Below are positions 23,701-33,596 of a stretch of 64,000 bases of DNA, in pieces; positions within the stretch are counted from its first letter, which is position 1, and the number at the start of each line of letters is the position of its first letter. The position numbers and the translations under genes were made by a program. The stretch covers positions 5,139,538-5,203,537 of the forward strand of contig NC_087084.1 in the NCBI RefSeq assembly GCF_026151205.1, given 5' to 3'. Below the pieces are notes generated by a model. It made no database searches, had not been told where the DNA came from, and saw only the letters and a list, made by a program, of their open reading frames with translations. This DNA comes from Bolinopsis microptera. Lineage: Eukaryota > Ctenophora > Tentaculata > Lobata > Bolinopsidae.

Positions 23701-24551
23701 TAGCCATAAAGGACACCTATTAGGACTAAAAAACGTCAAAAATCCTTTGTAAGTTTTGTGTATTTTTCAGACGGATTTCTCTGTACTAGATGTAATTTCG
23801 ACTTTAAATCAAGCCAAAGCACACCCCCCCCCCCCCCACCCTTAAGTTATTCCAATCATTTTGAACCAATAAAAAAATTTTAAATTTTTGCTAATTAGCT
23901 AATTGATAATTATTCAATTAATTGATTATCTGAGGTAAACATTTTCTCTACAAAAGTTTTCCTTCCTGATAATATGAACACCCTCGATTAATTCGCAACT
24001 TTCTACGATGTTCACAACTAAAGATATTTGACAAACAAGAAAGGTGGTAAAAAGTGGTGAAGTGGCAAAAAGTGGCCTTAAGACACGTGGAAAAGTTTGG
24101 AAAAGTTGGTTAGCCATAAAGGACACCTATTAGGACTAAAAAACGTCAAAAATCCTTTGTAAGTTTTGTGTATTTTTCAGACGGATTTCACTGTACTAGA
24201 TGTAATTTCGACTTTAATTCTAGCCAAAGACACCTATTAGGACTAAAAAACGTCAAAAATCCTTTGTAAGTTTTGTGTATTTTTCAGACGGATTTCACTG
24301 TACTAGATGTAATTTCGACTTTAATTCTAGCCAAAGCACCCCCCCCCCCCCCCTCCCCCCCCCCCCCCCCCCCCCCCCCCGAGTCCCAACCTTACCTTCA
24401 ATTGTGTAGATATTCTGTCGGCCACCTCGTCCGTAAAGTCCTGTAAGAACTGTTTGGAAACCTTGCCCATAACTCCCTTGTCGAAAGGTGACACCAAGGC
24501 GGTACTACAAGTGGTAGCTACTGCCGTCATCAACATCAGCTGTATGATCAT
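11704..24551 (-). CDS. BPI/LBP-like lipid-binding protein, two visible exons
   Basis: Two exons on the minus strand: 24551-24396 (start ATG, signal peptide, then STALVSPFDKGVMGKVSKQF, donor GTAAGG) and 12513-11704 (acceptor CCACCAG, stop at the low end), joined in phase 0. Together they give about 320 residues with the hallmarks of the first BPI barrel: an N-terminal VSPFDKGV-type strand, serine-rich beta segments (GTIRASGSWSYN, SISDRVNLGV), the two conserved cysteines of that domain (GSCRASMG and PSCAVIS), and the helix DLKRDLERSIREKVNEVV. BPI-family proteins bind lipopolysaccharide or other lipids in secretions. Normal members have two barrels and about 450-480 residues. This model ends shortly after the first, so either it is a one-barrel form or the last exons are missed. 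The 11.9-kb intron is packed with repeats. Confidence 0.8.
13070..13305 (+). repeat. Direct repeat, copy A (copy B 15118-15347)
   Basis: Starting GTTGGAGTTCAGTAAAT, about 230 bp is repeated nearly identically at 15118-15347, including AAAAGGGCTGAAACTGAAAA and TACATCCTTATCGATTTTCA. After copy A come 13311-13440, sequence shared with the pogo/Tigger-like elements. After copy B comes the opposite half of such an element (15345-15605, inverted), suggesting one element broken by rearrangement or a pair in inverted orientation. Confidence 0.8.
13542..13916. mobile_element. MULE-type MITE with 9-bp target duplication
   Basis: The ends read CGCTCCTACTAAATCGCTCG and, on the other strand, GGCTCTTACTAATTCGCTCG. 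They are flanked by the perfect 9-bp direct duplication GTTCGTATT (13533-13541 and 13917-13925). The empty target site is visible in the satellite units at 19-24 kb, which have one GTTCATATT at this point. A 9-bp duplication fits Mutator-like elements. The 375-bp interior holds a degenerate telomere-like GGGTTAGGGTTAGG stretch at 13741-13830 and no coding capacity. A related copy lies at about 41955-43210. Confidence 0.92.
14921..15058 (+). repeat. Dispersed repeat (inverted partner 63397-63533)
   Basis: ACTATTGTGACGGTACATT to CAAGGATGGGCACAT is present again on the opposite strand at 63397-63533 with near identity over about 137 bp, 48 kb away. It has no coding capacity and I see no clear A/B box, so its class (SINE, MITE or other) is open. 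Confidence 0.75.
16560..18090 (+). mobile_element. 5'-truncated LINE (CR1/Jockey-like) reverse transcriptase
   Basis: Open from 16560 (just after a stop) to 18029, about 489 residues. It runs through the canonical order of a non-LTR reverse transcriptase: VSPLFKKGSRCEAGNYRPVT at the start, HGFRANRSCLTQ, LDYAKAFDKVD (first catalytic Asp), SGVPQGSVLGPLLF, and FADD (catalytic pair) about 180 residues in, then the thumb region with WSTHI and LEYCCPLW. The endonuclease and any ORF1 are missing 5', as expected of truncated LINE copies. The 3' end after the stop finishes in an AAGTAAGTAAGT-type tail, typical of CR1/L2-like elements. It is sense to the plus strand, opposite to the BPI-like gene whose intron it occupies. 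Confidence 0.9.
18310..18676. mobile_element. pogo/Tigger-like MITE
   Basis: The left end CAGTAAAACCTCTCTATAAC and the right end GAGAGGTTTTA form inverted termini, and the left resembles pogo/Tigger ends. Interior sequence (e.g. CACGATCGACGGTACAGACT) recurs inverted at 15350-15605, and its other half appears near 13311-13440 and 16247-16330. No transposase is encoded. TA flanks the left end; the right flank is less clear. Confidence 0.65.
19263..24338. repeat. Tandem satellite array of about 356/400-bp units
   Basis: Nine recognisable units plus a partial one start at about 19265, 19557, 21605, 21960, 22317, 22717, 23072, 23433 and 23845. Each runs from GCTATTCCAATCATTTTGAA through GATATTTGACAAACAAGAAA and AGTGGCCTTAAGACACGTG to CTAGCCAAAGCACA, followed by a C-run of variable length. 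Long units carry an extra ~45 bp (TTGGAAAAGTTGGTCAGCC and beyond) that short ones lack. The array fills the BPI-like intron. Short open frames on the minus strand are repetitive and probably not genes. Confidence 0.95.
19959..21602. mobile_element. 1.64-kb element with inward-facing CCCCTAAAATGTCA array, inserted in the satellite
   Basis: The ends read CGGGTAAACCACCCCTAAAA and, on the other strand, CGGGTAAACCGCCCCTAAAA. TA flanks both sides (19957-19958 and 21603-21604), and uninterrupted satellite units have a single TA there, so this is an insertion with a 2-bp TA duplication, as in Tc1/mariner-type elements. The interior has no long open frame. The motif CCCCTAAAATGTCA recurs forward near 19970, 20153, 20313, 20333, 20851 and 20874, and in reverse near 21031, 21050, 21214, 21239, 21563 and 21580. 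All copies therefore point inward around a centre near 20950. Confidence 0.9.
24338..24380 (+). repeat. Poly-C run (one T interruption)
   Basis: About 43 bases of C with a single T near 24353. It lies at the downstream edge of the satellite array, 15 bases from the 3' splice donor side of the BPI-like first exon. It appears to be an extreme version of the C-run that ends each satellite unit. Confidence 0.95.
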
Positions 24552-25893
24552 TTCTGCTTCTTTCGGGACTCGTGTTACTTTGAGGAATATCAGCGCTAAT
24601 AAAGGGTATAACGGTAAATACAACGAGGATTGTAATCATGCTTAAAGTATAAACTTGGACAGATCATGCGCTGAGTAAATACCAAACAGATTAAATGGTC
24701 GCAGAATACGGATAAGTTTATGACCAATTTAAGTAACTTGGTTCCAAATTTAAAGCTCTGCGAATTTATCAGCAGCAGAAAAATTTATAACATGTCGTTA
24801 ACATGAACTCTAGAATTGAGACTACATAATAATACAACATAAACCATACTTATCCCCGTTTTAACAATTAAAATCACTACAAAGAACTGGGTTTTTATTA
24901 TATATACATAATGAAATTGCACCCCTTACCATAACTTCGACTTTCTTTAAGCAAAATAATCAACTTTTTTCAAGATACATTCCGGAAACTTTAATTGCAT
25001 GAAATTTAAAAGAAATAAACGCTGAAGTTATTTTATTCCAGCTCAAAATCAAAAACCATTAATAATGAATCACCACTTATATTTAAATTCATTCTATTAA
25101 GTAGTACTCAAAAAAAATCATTAGGGTTAATTATGTCCGGATAAAATGTTTAAATTTTGATATCGGGCCCTTTCTGATTTCCAAATTTTATAAGTCCTCA
25201 ACATAATTTTCCATTTTCCCCTTTCTCCCGTTTTCCCACGAAAGGGTTTATGGTAAAAACCCTCAGCAAATAGATGATATAAAACCCCCCTGTAAAATGA
25301 TATCCCGCCCCCCCCCGCATAAAACTCCTCAGGGGTGTTTAGGGGGGATCCCAAATCTTTCAAAACGTCCTTTCCCGCCCCCCCTCGCCAATTTTCCCCC
25401 CCAGCAACCAGTTTTAGGGGACTCTCAAACCCTCCAGTAAACAAGTTATCCTCCCTCCAGTCCCCTTTGTTCCCGGGCATCGTCATTCCCCTCCATCTCC
25501 GGGTCCAATGTAGAAAAAACCCCTTCCAAAATCAAATTGCTGTCACGTTGGGGACTAGCCCATTCCCCTGTCCTTCTTTACCATCCCAATGTTTTTTTAA
25601 CCAATAAAACCCGGGGCTTGAACTCCGTTCTAATCTCCTTTCGGGGGAACACTTCTCAGATTTAGCCGTGCACTGAGGTTAAACCCAAAAACGGAGATAC
25701 CGTTTGTCGGGGGAAAGGGTTACTTCCGGGGGGTTTAGTGCCTGATCTTTAAAGGGGCTTCCTGGTTTAAAAAAAAGCCAGGAAAAAGTCCCTCGTTTTC
25801 AGGGGAACCCCTACACTCCCCCCCCCTTTAACTATACGCGGCCATTGCGCAACACATCGAAAAAAAACGTTTCTATCCCCCTCAGTGCCCCGC
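24552..25893. other. Upstream flank of the BPI-like gene, passing into poor-quality sequence
   Basis: 24552-25110 is ordinary AT-rich sequence and may contain the BPI-like promoter, though I see no clear elements. From about 25130 the base composition changes to many short homopolymer runs (CCCC, AAAA, GGGG), the same texture as the degraded copy that follows. I do not trust open frames in that part. Confidence 0.5.
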
Positions 25894-26760
25894 CTAAACC
25901 CAAAAAAACTTTAGTAAGTCGAAGGTGAGGTTCTGAAAGCCTCTAGAGATGAGGGCCTTCGTAGGATAAAAAGGAACCCCCCTGTTTAAACCCGGAACCC
26001 CTCCAAAACCAGTCTCTAGCCTGTCTCTTCTTTCTTGCCGGAAACCCCCCCGGGGCAGGGATGTGGATAAAGGGAGGTGTGGGCCCATTTGTGGGTTTTT
26101 TGGGGACTCCTTTTCCCCTTTTTATAACTGGGGGGTGTAGAGATAACAGCACAGCTTGGTCCCCCGTTATTACGAAAGGGGTTTAAAATCCACTTTTAGG
26201 GTTTTCCTTTCCGATTGGGAAAAGGCATCGAAAAGTCCTGGTTTTAAAAATTGCATTTTTCGAAAGTTTTGCTGCAGCTTTACCCACCCACCCAATTATT
26301 TTTATTCCCCCGGGAAAAAACTCTCCAAACTCTCTTCAGGGTCCTTTTCAAAGAAACCACAAAAATGAATTTAAAAAAGCCCGGGGTACCAGGAAACCAA
26401 AAGTTTTAAAGTTTGAGAATCCCATTACTCGCCCCCCGAAACCCCAGTCCCTGTGAGAAACCCCAAATTTTCCGTTCGACTTTAAACCCCCCGATTGAAA
26501 CCCTTCTGAATACAAACCCATTTGAAACTAACTTTGGGAACCCCCCCCACCAAAAGTCATGGAGTACCAAACCCGGACCTCTTTTTTAACTCCAGCTCCC
26601 TGAGGCTCCATATTGTCCCTCGCATAAATCGCGTTTCCAAAACAAGGGTTTACCCGTTTTCCCCGGGGGGTTAAAGGAGGGGGTTTTAGGGGGGAGGGTG
26701 GTTTCTCTCACTCCCCATACTTGAACGGGAAAGGGGCCCTTTCCCTTTTCACTTCCCGAA
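25894..26760 (-). pseudogene. Second, badly degraded or misread copy of the BPI-like last exon
   Basis: Aligns by eye with 11740-12520: KKRQARDW and the segment with LISRGFQN (LISRGIQN in the first copy) are recognisable, as are GGATGTGGATAAAGGGAGGT and GTAGAGATAACAGCACAGCT on the plus strand. Differences are mostly lengthened homopolymers, so frames break every few dozen bases. That pattern fits unpolished low-coverage sequence better than biological decay. If real, it would be the last exon of a tandem BPI-like paralogue. Confidence 0.7.
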
Positions 26761-28671
26761 TGATTTTCCCTGGGGGGGTTAAAAAAATTTAAAAATTAAA
26801 CCCCCATTGCAAGGCAAATTTTGATCACAAAATTTTTTCCCAAGACCCGGGTTTTAAAATTTGAAAAATATTTCGAATTATCGATTAGTAAAAGAGAAAT
26901 CCGTCTGAAAAAACGATCGCCCCACCACAAAGCAAAAAAAAGGATTTTTGACGTTTTTTTTAAATCGTTAAAAAGGTTTTCCTTTATGGTGACCAACTTT
27001 TTTTCCCAAAATTTTCACGTTTTTTTAAAGGGCCCCTTTTTTGCCACCCTTTTCCCCTTTTCCACCTTTCAATTGTTTGTCAAATAACTTTAGTTTTCGA
27101 ACATCGAAATTTTGGCACGTTCCCTGAGGGGCTACCCACTTTGGGGGGTTGGGGATGCAAGACAATTTTTGGCCTGGTAGCACTCAGCTCGGGAAACCCC
27201 AACCCAAGTAACCCCCGTAAAGTAAGTAAAGCTTAAAAAAACGGGGAAAAGTAGTTTTTTTTGAAAAAAGTTTTCAAAAATTTGGGATAAAACCTTGGAA
27301 AAAAAATTTCTTTTAAAAAAAAATCCCTGAATTTTTTTTTTTTAAAAAACTAAAAATTTTACCAATAATTTTTGGTTTGGGGTTTTTAGTAAAATCTGGG
27401 GGGGATTTTTTTAATCAGGGGGAATTACTAAATCGGGAAAAAAAATTTAAAAAAAGGGGTTTTTAAAAAAGAAAAACGTTTAACCACAGGAAAAATTAAA
27501 TTTTTTTTAAAAATTTAATTAAAATTTTTTCAGTTTTTTCTTCCTTATCGATTTTTACAGGGGAAAAAAATGCACCAAAGGGGCCCCCCCCCTTGAAGAT
27601 CGAAAAAGATAGCCGCTTCTGTTTTCGAAAATTGCATAAATTGTAAAAAATATTTCCCCGCCTTCTCGGGCTGAAAGGGCCATTGAGGCCAAGTAAAAGT
27701 TTTTCCTGATTTAAAATTACCCGGGGGTCTATCGGGAAGGGTTTTTTAAAAAGGGTTTTCATTTTACCGCATTAAGGGCCTTTTTTAAAAACAAAAATTA
27801 TTGGGGTTCTTTTTTTTTTTGCACTTTTACCCCCCTTTTTTTTCCACCTTTTTGTTTGTCCAAATATCTTTTTTTTTGAAAATCAAGGGAAAGTTGCAGA
27901 TTAATCGAGGGTGTTTTGTATTTCGCTCCTACTAAATCGCTCGCCCAAATTTTTTTAAGAAAATTCTTGTGAAAAGGGGGCCTTTTGGGGGATGAAAAAA
28001 TGGGGTCGGAATGGGGTTTTTAAATTTTTTTTGGGACGGGTGATTGACTCACCCCCCTTGACGTAGGTTTTAAAAATGCTTTTCCCGGGGGGAGTTTTAG
28101 GGCCAAAAAACCCCATTTTTGGTTTTTCGTGAAAAGGGGGGGTAAAAATACGAATTTTTGATTGTTTTGGGCTCGGGGTTTTTTGGGGGTTTGGGTTGTG
28201 GGGGAAAGGGGGTTTTGGTTTTGGGTTTTTGGGGTTTTTTTGGTTTTGGGGTTGGGGGATAAAGGGTTTTGTAAAAAACGTTTTTTTTTACGGCTGGCCC
28301 AATTTACCTTTAAAAACCAAAGTTTTAAGTGAAAATTTTTGGGCGGGGTTTAAGATTTTTTTGTTTTTCAGGGGAAAAAAAAAAAAAAATTTTGTAGGGG
28401 CTTTTTTTTTACCTAGTAATTTTTAAATTAATTGGAAAAATTTTCAATTAGCTAATTAGCAAAAATAAAAAAAATTTTTTTTTTTGGCTTTTAAAAAAAT
28501 TTTGGAATAGCTTAAAAAAAAACCGGAGAAAAAAAAAGTTTTTTAGGGGAAAAAAAAATTTTCCCCCAAAAATTATAAATTTTCAAAAAAAAGTGGAGGG
28601 GAAAAAAAATGCTTTTAAAAAAAAAAACTTCGTTGTTTTTTTTTTTCAAAGAATTTTCTAAAAAAACACCT
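26761..28671 (+). repeat. Poor-quality duplicate of 12520-14180
   Basis: Continues the copy past the exon: satellite fragment (about 26900-27080), the pogo-like half (about 27660-27800), the MULE-type MITE with its telomere-like interior (about 27925-28350) and CTAATTAGCAAAAATAAAAA near 28450. These are all in the same order as 12.5-14.2 kb, with inflated homopolymers, and stop at the gap. Confidence 0.85.
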
Positions 28672-28771
28672 NNNNNNNNNNNNNNNNNNNNNNNNNNNNN
28701 NNNNNNNNNNNNNNNNNNNNNNNNNNNNNNNNNNNNNNNNNNNNNNNNNNNNNNNNNNNNNNNNNNNNNNN
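28672..28771. other. Assembly gap (100 N)
   Basis: Exactly 100 N, a conventional placeholder for a gap of unknown size. The left side is the unreliable duplicate; the right side starts abruptly in clean sequence. Confidence 0.99.
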
Positions 28772-29015
28772 CCCTAGAAATCGGGGCTTTTTGGGGCCTT
28801 TTGACTTTGACCACTAAATACACTCAAATAAACATAAAAGTACTCTGCAAGTAGTCAGATAATATCATTAAAGCACTTAGCATATATCAAACTTGATGAA
28901 ATTGAAGTTAATTCTAGGGCCCCAAAAGGCCCTAAACATATCGAAAATCCAAAAAGGGCCCTAGAAATCGGGGCCTTTTGGGGCGTTGGCCCCCCCCCCC
29001 CCCCCCCCCCCCCCC
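28772..29015. repeat. Short repeats and poly-C beside the gap
   Basis: CCCTAGAAATCGGGGC occurs directly at 28772 and about 28959. An inverted version (CTAGGGCCCCAAAAGGCCCT) lies near 28915. A run of 26 C ends at 29015. Confidence 0.85.
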
Positions 29016-29286
29016 AATATAACATAATTAAATTTTAGATTGTGAAATATGTATAACGTACTTATATGTAACGTAATTATGTAGTTAACGTACTTATCAC
29101 TTATGTAACGTACTTATTTTTAAGTTGCATTAACCTGTGATATCGTCACGGAAATTAATTGAGCTACTATACATCTTCCAGCGTCAATGAGTAACTCTCG
29201 GCCACCTACATTCACAACCTCACTTTTAACAGGTCAATTTTAACCAATTAATTAATTGCCAAATAATTAACAACCCCCCATCTCAG

Positions 29287-32200
29287 AGACAAATACCATA
29301 ACCCTGGGGGTTACACCATCTTTCACTTCAAAGTGCCCAAGAAGAACGGACCGGTAGTTTCACCTCCGCTTACTGCTCTGAAAAAGACGTACCAGTCCAG
29401 TGACAATAAGATGTCACAGAAAACTGAGAAGGTTAGTTTTCGAGTTTCGCACAACACAATCATGCTTATGAGTATTGCTGAAAGCACAGTGTAAGGCCTA
29501 CACGGACCGCCTCTAACTAGCCAATCCCTGTTTACATGCCGTGTAGCAGGGGACTAGAAAGAGCTAAACTAGTAAGCGGGGCATAGCCAATACACTATAC
29601 TTTATATTTCTAAATTAAGAGTGACTGTCGACCACAATCGTTTAATTCCAAATATTGATAATTTATTTGATTCAAAATGTTAACCCACATCTCTTCCCAG
29701 ATCCCCATCACCACATCTTTACAACTGTCAACCTGGCAACAAAAATCGTTCGAGAACCATCTCTCCCGGGGTCTCTCCCGCCACTTGACCCACGGCAGCG
29801 GCCACATGACTCCCTCGCGTAACGTGATGTCATCACAACCTCACGTGACGTCACCAGTTCTGACGTCACGTGGGTTCCATCACGCGGGGTGCGGAAAATG
29901 CAGAAAGAGGAAACACAGTGGGAACTGTGATAGTAAGGACTGTGCGGGAGTCTCTGGTTAGTTTAACTCTATTATTTTTATTATTGCTTTTTTTACTCTA
30001 TAACTCTATTATTTTGTTAAACTGTTCTCTCTGACTTAATTAAAGGAGCAAAAGTTTTGCTCAACCAAGGAATGAGCTATTTTAATCCCACTCTAGTCGA
30101 CCAAGGAATGAGCTATTTTAATCCCACTCTAGTCGATGATTTAATTTTACGCTAAAGTACTCAACTACAGTCAATCTCCCGGACGATAACACTCGCCATA
30201 AAAATGTAAGTTTGGAAACTTTTCCATTTGTTATAATCTGCGAACCTCTCTTTTTTTTTCTTTTAATTTCTTTTTTTCTCAGGTATAACGAGTTACCCAC
30301 AAACGTTACCTCTCAACTTCTCGTCACCCTTGGTCAGCTCCAACTTTAACTGTACTGATATTCTGAAGAAAATAATCCATTCCCCGGAGACTATATGCAA
30401 ACCTTCGGTAAGTTTCCCTCCCGTTTTATGCTTTGATAAAAAATCAAGCGAATAATTTCTGACAACTTCACTATTAGGGTGTCCAATTATTCAATTAGTA
30501 AGTTAATGATCTAGTCAATAAGTTATTCTGAATCTGATTAATAAGTTAATCATGTAACAACATACTGCCAGATATCGGTAACAGTAGAAGACAAGGAGGC
30601 TAAGATTGACGTTATGAGTATCGATGTGACTCCCTCAACCTCCCTAACTCCATCCCCCTCTTCGTCCCACTATTCCGATGTCAGGTAACTTGCTCACTGG
30701 TCATGTGATTGGCTGCAGGTCACGTGATTAAAGTCATGTTAGAGCGCGCGAGTTTTAATAATTGTGGTAATTTGGGGGAGGGGCTAATTTTTCTAAATGA
30801 CAACATAGCGACAATTACAATCTGTTGTCGATGAAATTGGCAGCGCACTAACGCGGATCAATTAGTAGTTGCATTTTAATGAAAGAAACGAGTTGATAAA
30901 ATTACTATTAAAATAAAAGTTTGACATTAACATGCTATGAACTAAGATCGTATTATTTTACTTGGTTCAAGACTAAAATGGTCCCAAACATAACGCCCTT
31001 CCGAATCTACAGACAGCAGGTTACTCCTAAGTTATAGTTCACCCTCTTGTAAAAGAGGTTTGTATGATGCTTCATCGGATTTAATAATCTTCCAGCCAAT
31101 GACCATCCCAAATATGAGCAGACATGGCAGAGTAGCAATGATTATAATACCGATCAGCTCCACATCACCATATCCTGATTGTTCTGCACCCTTGCTATTG
31201 TCAGTTATATTCTCCCCATTCTCCCGCTCGATTGTATTTGATTGTGATAATTTTTTAGAATTTTCCAGAATTCTTCCTTTTATCTCCCTAGAGATTCCGT
31301 GATATCGCATTTTATGTTCGTCTTTTAATGGTTTGACCTCTGATGTCAGCAATTTCCCGACGTTGCCTTTGGGCCAATATTGACAAACAATGAAAACACC
31401 TTCCTCTCCAGTTCCCGGAGCTCGACCGCATCGCAATTCCTTTGTGTCTTTCCAAATAAGTTGAGTAACGTGTCCTATGTTTTTTCTCTTGTTACGTTTG
31501 CCCTCGTCTTTAAAACTGTACTGAAGAATTTCGTCGTACCATTTATTGATGCCGCTCAAATAGTCTTCTACTGGATTTAAAACTTCGGCATTCCAAGCTA
31601 TGTTCTCTCCGAGTAGGGATTGTCCGCCAGAATGTCCTACATTCTTAGGACCACGTGGCAACAGGTATTCGCTCCATTCCTGGGGAAAGAAATTGTGGGT
31701 CGAGTCTGACACACCGTAACAAATGTCTGGTGTGTCTTGGTGTAGTCGTCTCAATTCATTGTGATAATCCAGGATTGCCTGCTCGGTGATCGACAGTTTT
31801 TCTAGACATTCTGCAGCAATAAAATCGATCAATGCTAAAAACGTTGGGATCAAAATCAACTTCATTTTGATCTTAAATAAAAATAAATTCGTAACAGTAT
31901 GACTGCGTTTTATGGAACTGCAAAATTTATTATCTCGCCTGCTCCTTCATAAACGCAATTCAAACATATCCATTCAATATGAATCACCGAACAGAGGTAT
32001 TGGATGCTCTATCTTATTTCAGGAAAATTCTCGCAGTACATGCTAGCACGTGTTACGAAAAGGGGGGGGGGGGGGGGGGGGGGGGGGGATCATGAGTATT
32101 TTTGAGAGTCTCGACGAAAATGTCCAAATTCTCATTCTAAAAAATTGATTTTGAGTATTTTTACGTCTTTCATTGTGGTGTCAATTTAGATTAGCTGAAA

Positions 32201-32562
32201 GTCTCATCTCAATTGGACCACATTGCACTGATATGAATAATGGTTCCGGTTTGGTATATCACTATTTTTGAGTATTCCCGGCGAAAATGGTCAAATTCTC
32301 AGACTCAAAAATTCTCAAAATTACTATGAACATTTTCAATTACGAATCTTTATTTCAAACGATGTTAGATCAAAATGAACAAAATGAACTATAACCATTT
32401 ATACAATCTTTTATTTTCAGTCCATGTTCATCGAAATCAAGAGATCGACAGACTTTGGACACAAATCTGATTATAGATCAGCTCCTGACGGAAGATATGA
32501 CGGCGGCTCTGGCTCAGATTGGTTTAGAAATGGTTTATTCTCACTTCATTCAGCCGCCTTAG
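29287..32562 (+). CDS. Five-exon gene of unknown function (5' partial)
   Basis: Exons 29287-29431, 29701-29956, 30283-30407, 30572-30684 and 32421-32562 (stop TAG) all have AG/GT borders, and phases match through the four junctions, giving about 260 residues. Visible features: DKYHNPGGYTIFHFKVPKKN in exon 1; a His-, Ser- and Thr-rich stretch followed by a Cys cluster GCGKCRKRKHSGNCDSKDC in exon 2, which could bind a metal or DNA; NFNCTDILKKIIHSPETIC in exon 3; a Ser/Pro-rich run in exon 4; and a helix-prone tail (NLIIDQLLTEDMTAALAQIG) in exon 5. I do not recognise the family. Upstream exons probably lie in or beyond the gap. The 1.7-kb last intron holds an antisense CAP-domain gene. Confidence 0.7.
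31032..31865 (-). CDS. Membrane-anchored CAP-domain (CRISP/Antigen 5/PR-1) protein
   Basis: Single exon of 277 residues. Signal peptide at about 1-18 (MKLILIPTFLALIDFIAA). The CAP domain, about residues 25-170, shows AILDYHNELRRLHQ, GENIAW, the signature HVTQLIWKDTKELRCGRA, and the second signature VCQYWPKGNV. A Ser/Asn/Glu-rich linker follows, then a transmembrane helix at about 236-258 (LIGIIIIATLPCLLIFGMVI) and a short cytoplasmic tail (SYKPLLQEGEL). Most CAP proteins are secreted; this one should be type I, with the CAP domain outside. The usual CAP-cavity histidine just before ELRRLHQ and that in HVTQLIW are present. It lies antisense in an intron of the plus-strand gene. Lack of introns in an intron-rich region suggests retroposition or simple intron loss. 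Confidence 0.93.
   Translation of the reverse strand: MKLILIPTFLALIDFIAAECLEKLSITEQAILDYHNELRRLHQDTPDICYGVSDSTHNFFPQEWSEYLLPRGPKNVGHSGGQSLLGENIAWNAEVLNPVEDYLSGINKWYDEILQYSFKDEGKRNKRKNIGHVTQLIWKDTKELRCGRAPGTGEEGVFIVCQYWPKGNVGKLLTSEVKPLKDEHKMRYHGISREIKGRILENSKKLSQSNTIERENGENITDNSKGAEQSGYGDVELIGIIIIATLPCLLIFGMVIGWKIIKSDEASYKPLLQEGEL
32062..32088 (+). repeat. Poly-G run
   Basis: 27 consecutive G, in the intron between exons 4 and 5 of the unknown gene and about 200 bp upstream of the CAP gene start. It is the only long run with G on the plus strand. Confidence 0.97.
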
Positions 32563-33596
32563 ACTACATGCAATAGCAGATGCAATGCTTTAAAGTTATT
32601 AACTTATTTTCAAATGTTTCAATTCTGAGTTGGTTTGGCGTTTTATCAAATTTTGAAAGTGTGAAGTCTCTAAACAGCTGCATTCTTGGTAATCGAATAT
32701 GGATTAGAATTTTATTGCACACCGGACTTCTTATTTAATGATGTCAATCGAAGGTGGTTTTCATCCGATTTTTGATTCTACTATAGCAGCACAAACGGTT
32801 GCAGGTAAGATACAAATAATAATTTAATAAACTTGGGTATCTCAATTAAAAGTTGATACTTGGCAATTAATATGATTATTTTAAAAGATTGACCAATTGA
32901 AATTGGGCACTTACGGGAATTATCGATGTCAGAGATTAAAGAATTTAATTCAGGCAGTTTCCTTATGCCGTAACTTATTTTAATTTATGGCATATGCTGT
33001 CAATTTTCTGATGATTCAGTACTAAAATATCCAAATTTTACACAACTTTGATAAGTACTCTATTGGCTTTGATAAGTGTTCTATTATATTATTATGAATT
33101 AAGTAATGCCATTTTGAGGCGAATTCTTGTTACTGCTGCCTTGGTAACTGTTATCACGCCAAATTATAAAACTGTCAATGTAGCCGTGGCAGAAACAGTT
33201 ACCAAGGCAACTGTTCAATACAATTTGAAAGTTTTAATCTTTGAGGTTTTATCATTCTATAAAGTTTTATTTTGTAAAAGTTAGTTCTATAGTGTGTGTG
33301 TTTTTCTAATGATAACCTTATAAGGCACTACGCTGTTTTATAAATGTTGAATCAAAATTATTTTCCCTGCTCCAGAATTGATTTAGATATCATATTTTAT
33401 CTTCTGTCCCTATTATTCGCATTTAAACTAATTAATTAACTGATTGTTCAAAAATATATACGGATTCTTAAAAGATGAATTTGATTAAAGATGAATATTT
33501 TGGTAATTAATGTAATGTATTAGTAGTAAGTAGAATGAAAATATTAATGCTTACACTGCATGATGCGATGATTGGATGATATTTAGGGGGTATATT

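Noticed and set aside
19307-24126. Several 62-98-residue minus-strand frames with shared sequence
   Set aside because: They are copies of the satellite unit, differ by unit type, and lack a family signature or start context; a conserved micro-protein seems unlikely.
19263-24338. CRISPR-like array
   Set aside because: Units are about 356-400 bp with no short spacer pattern, in animal DNA; it is a satellite.
28512-28854. Open frames running through the N gap
   Set aside because: They are artefacts of translating N and of the unreliable sequence on the left side.
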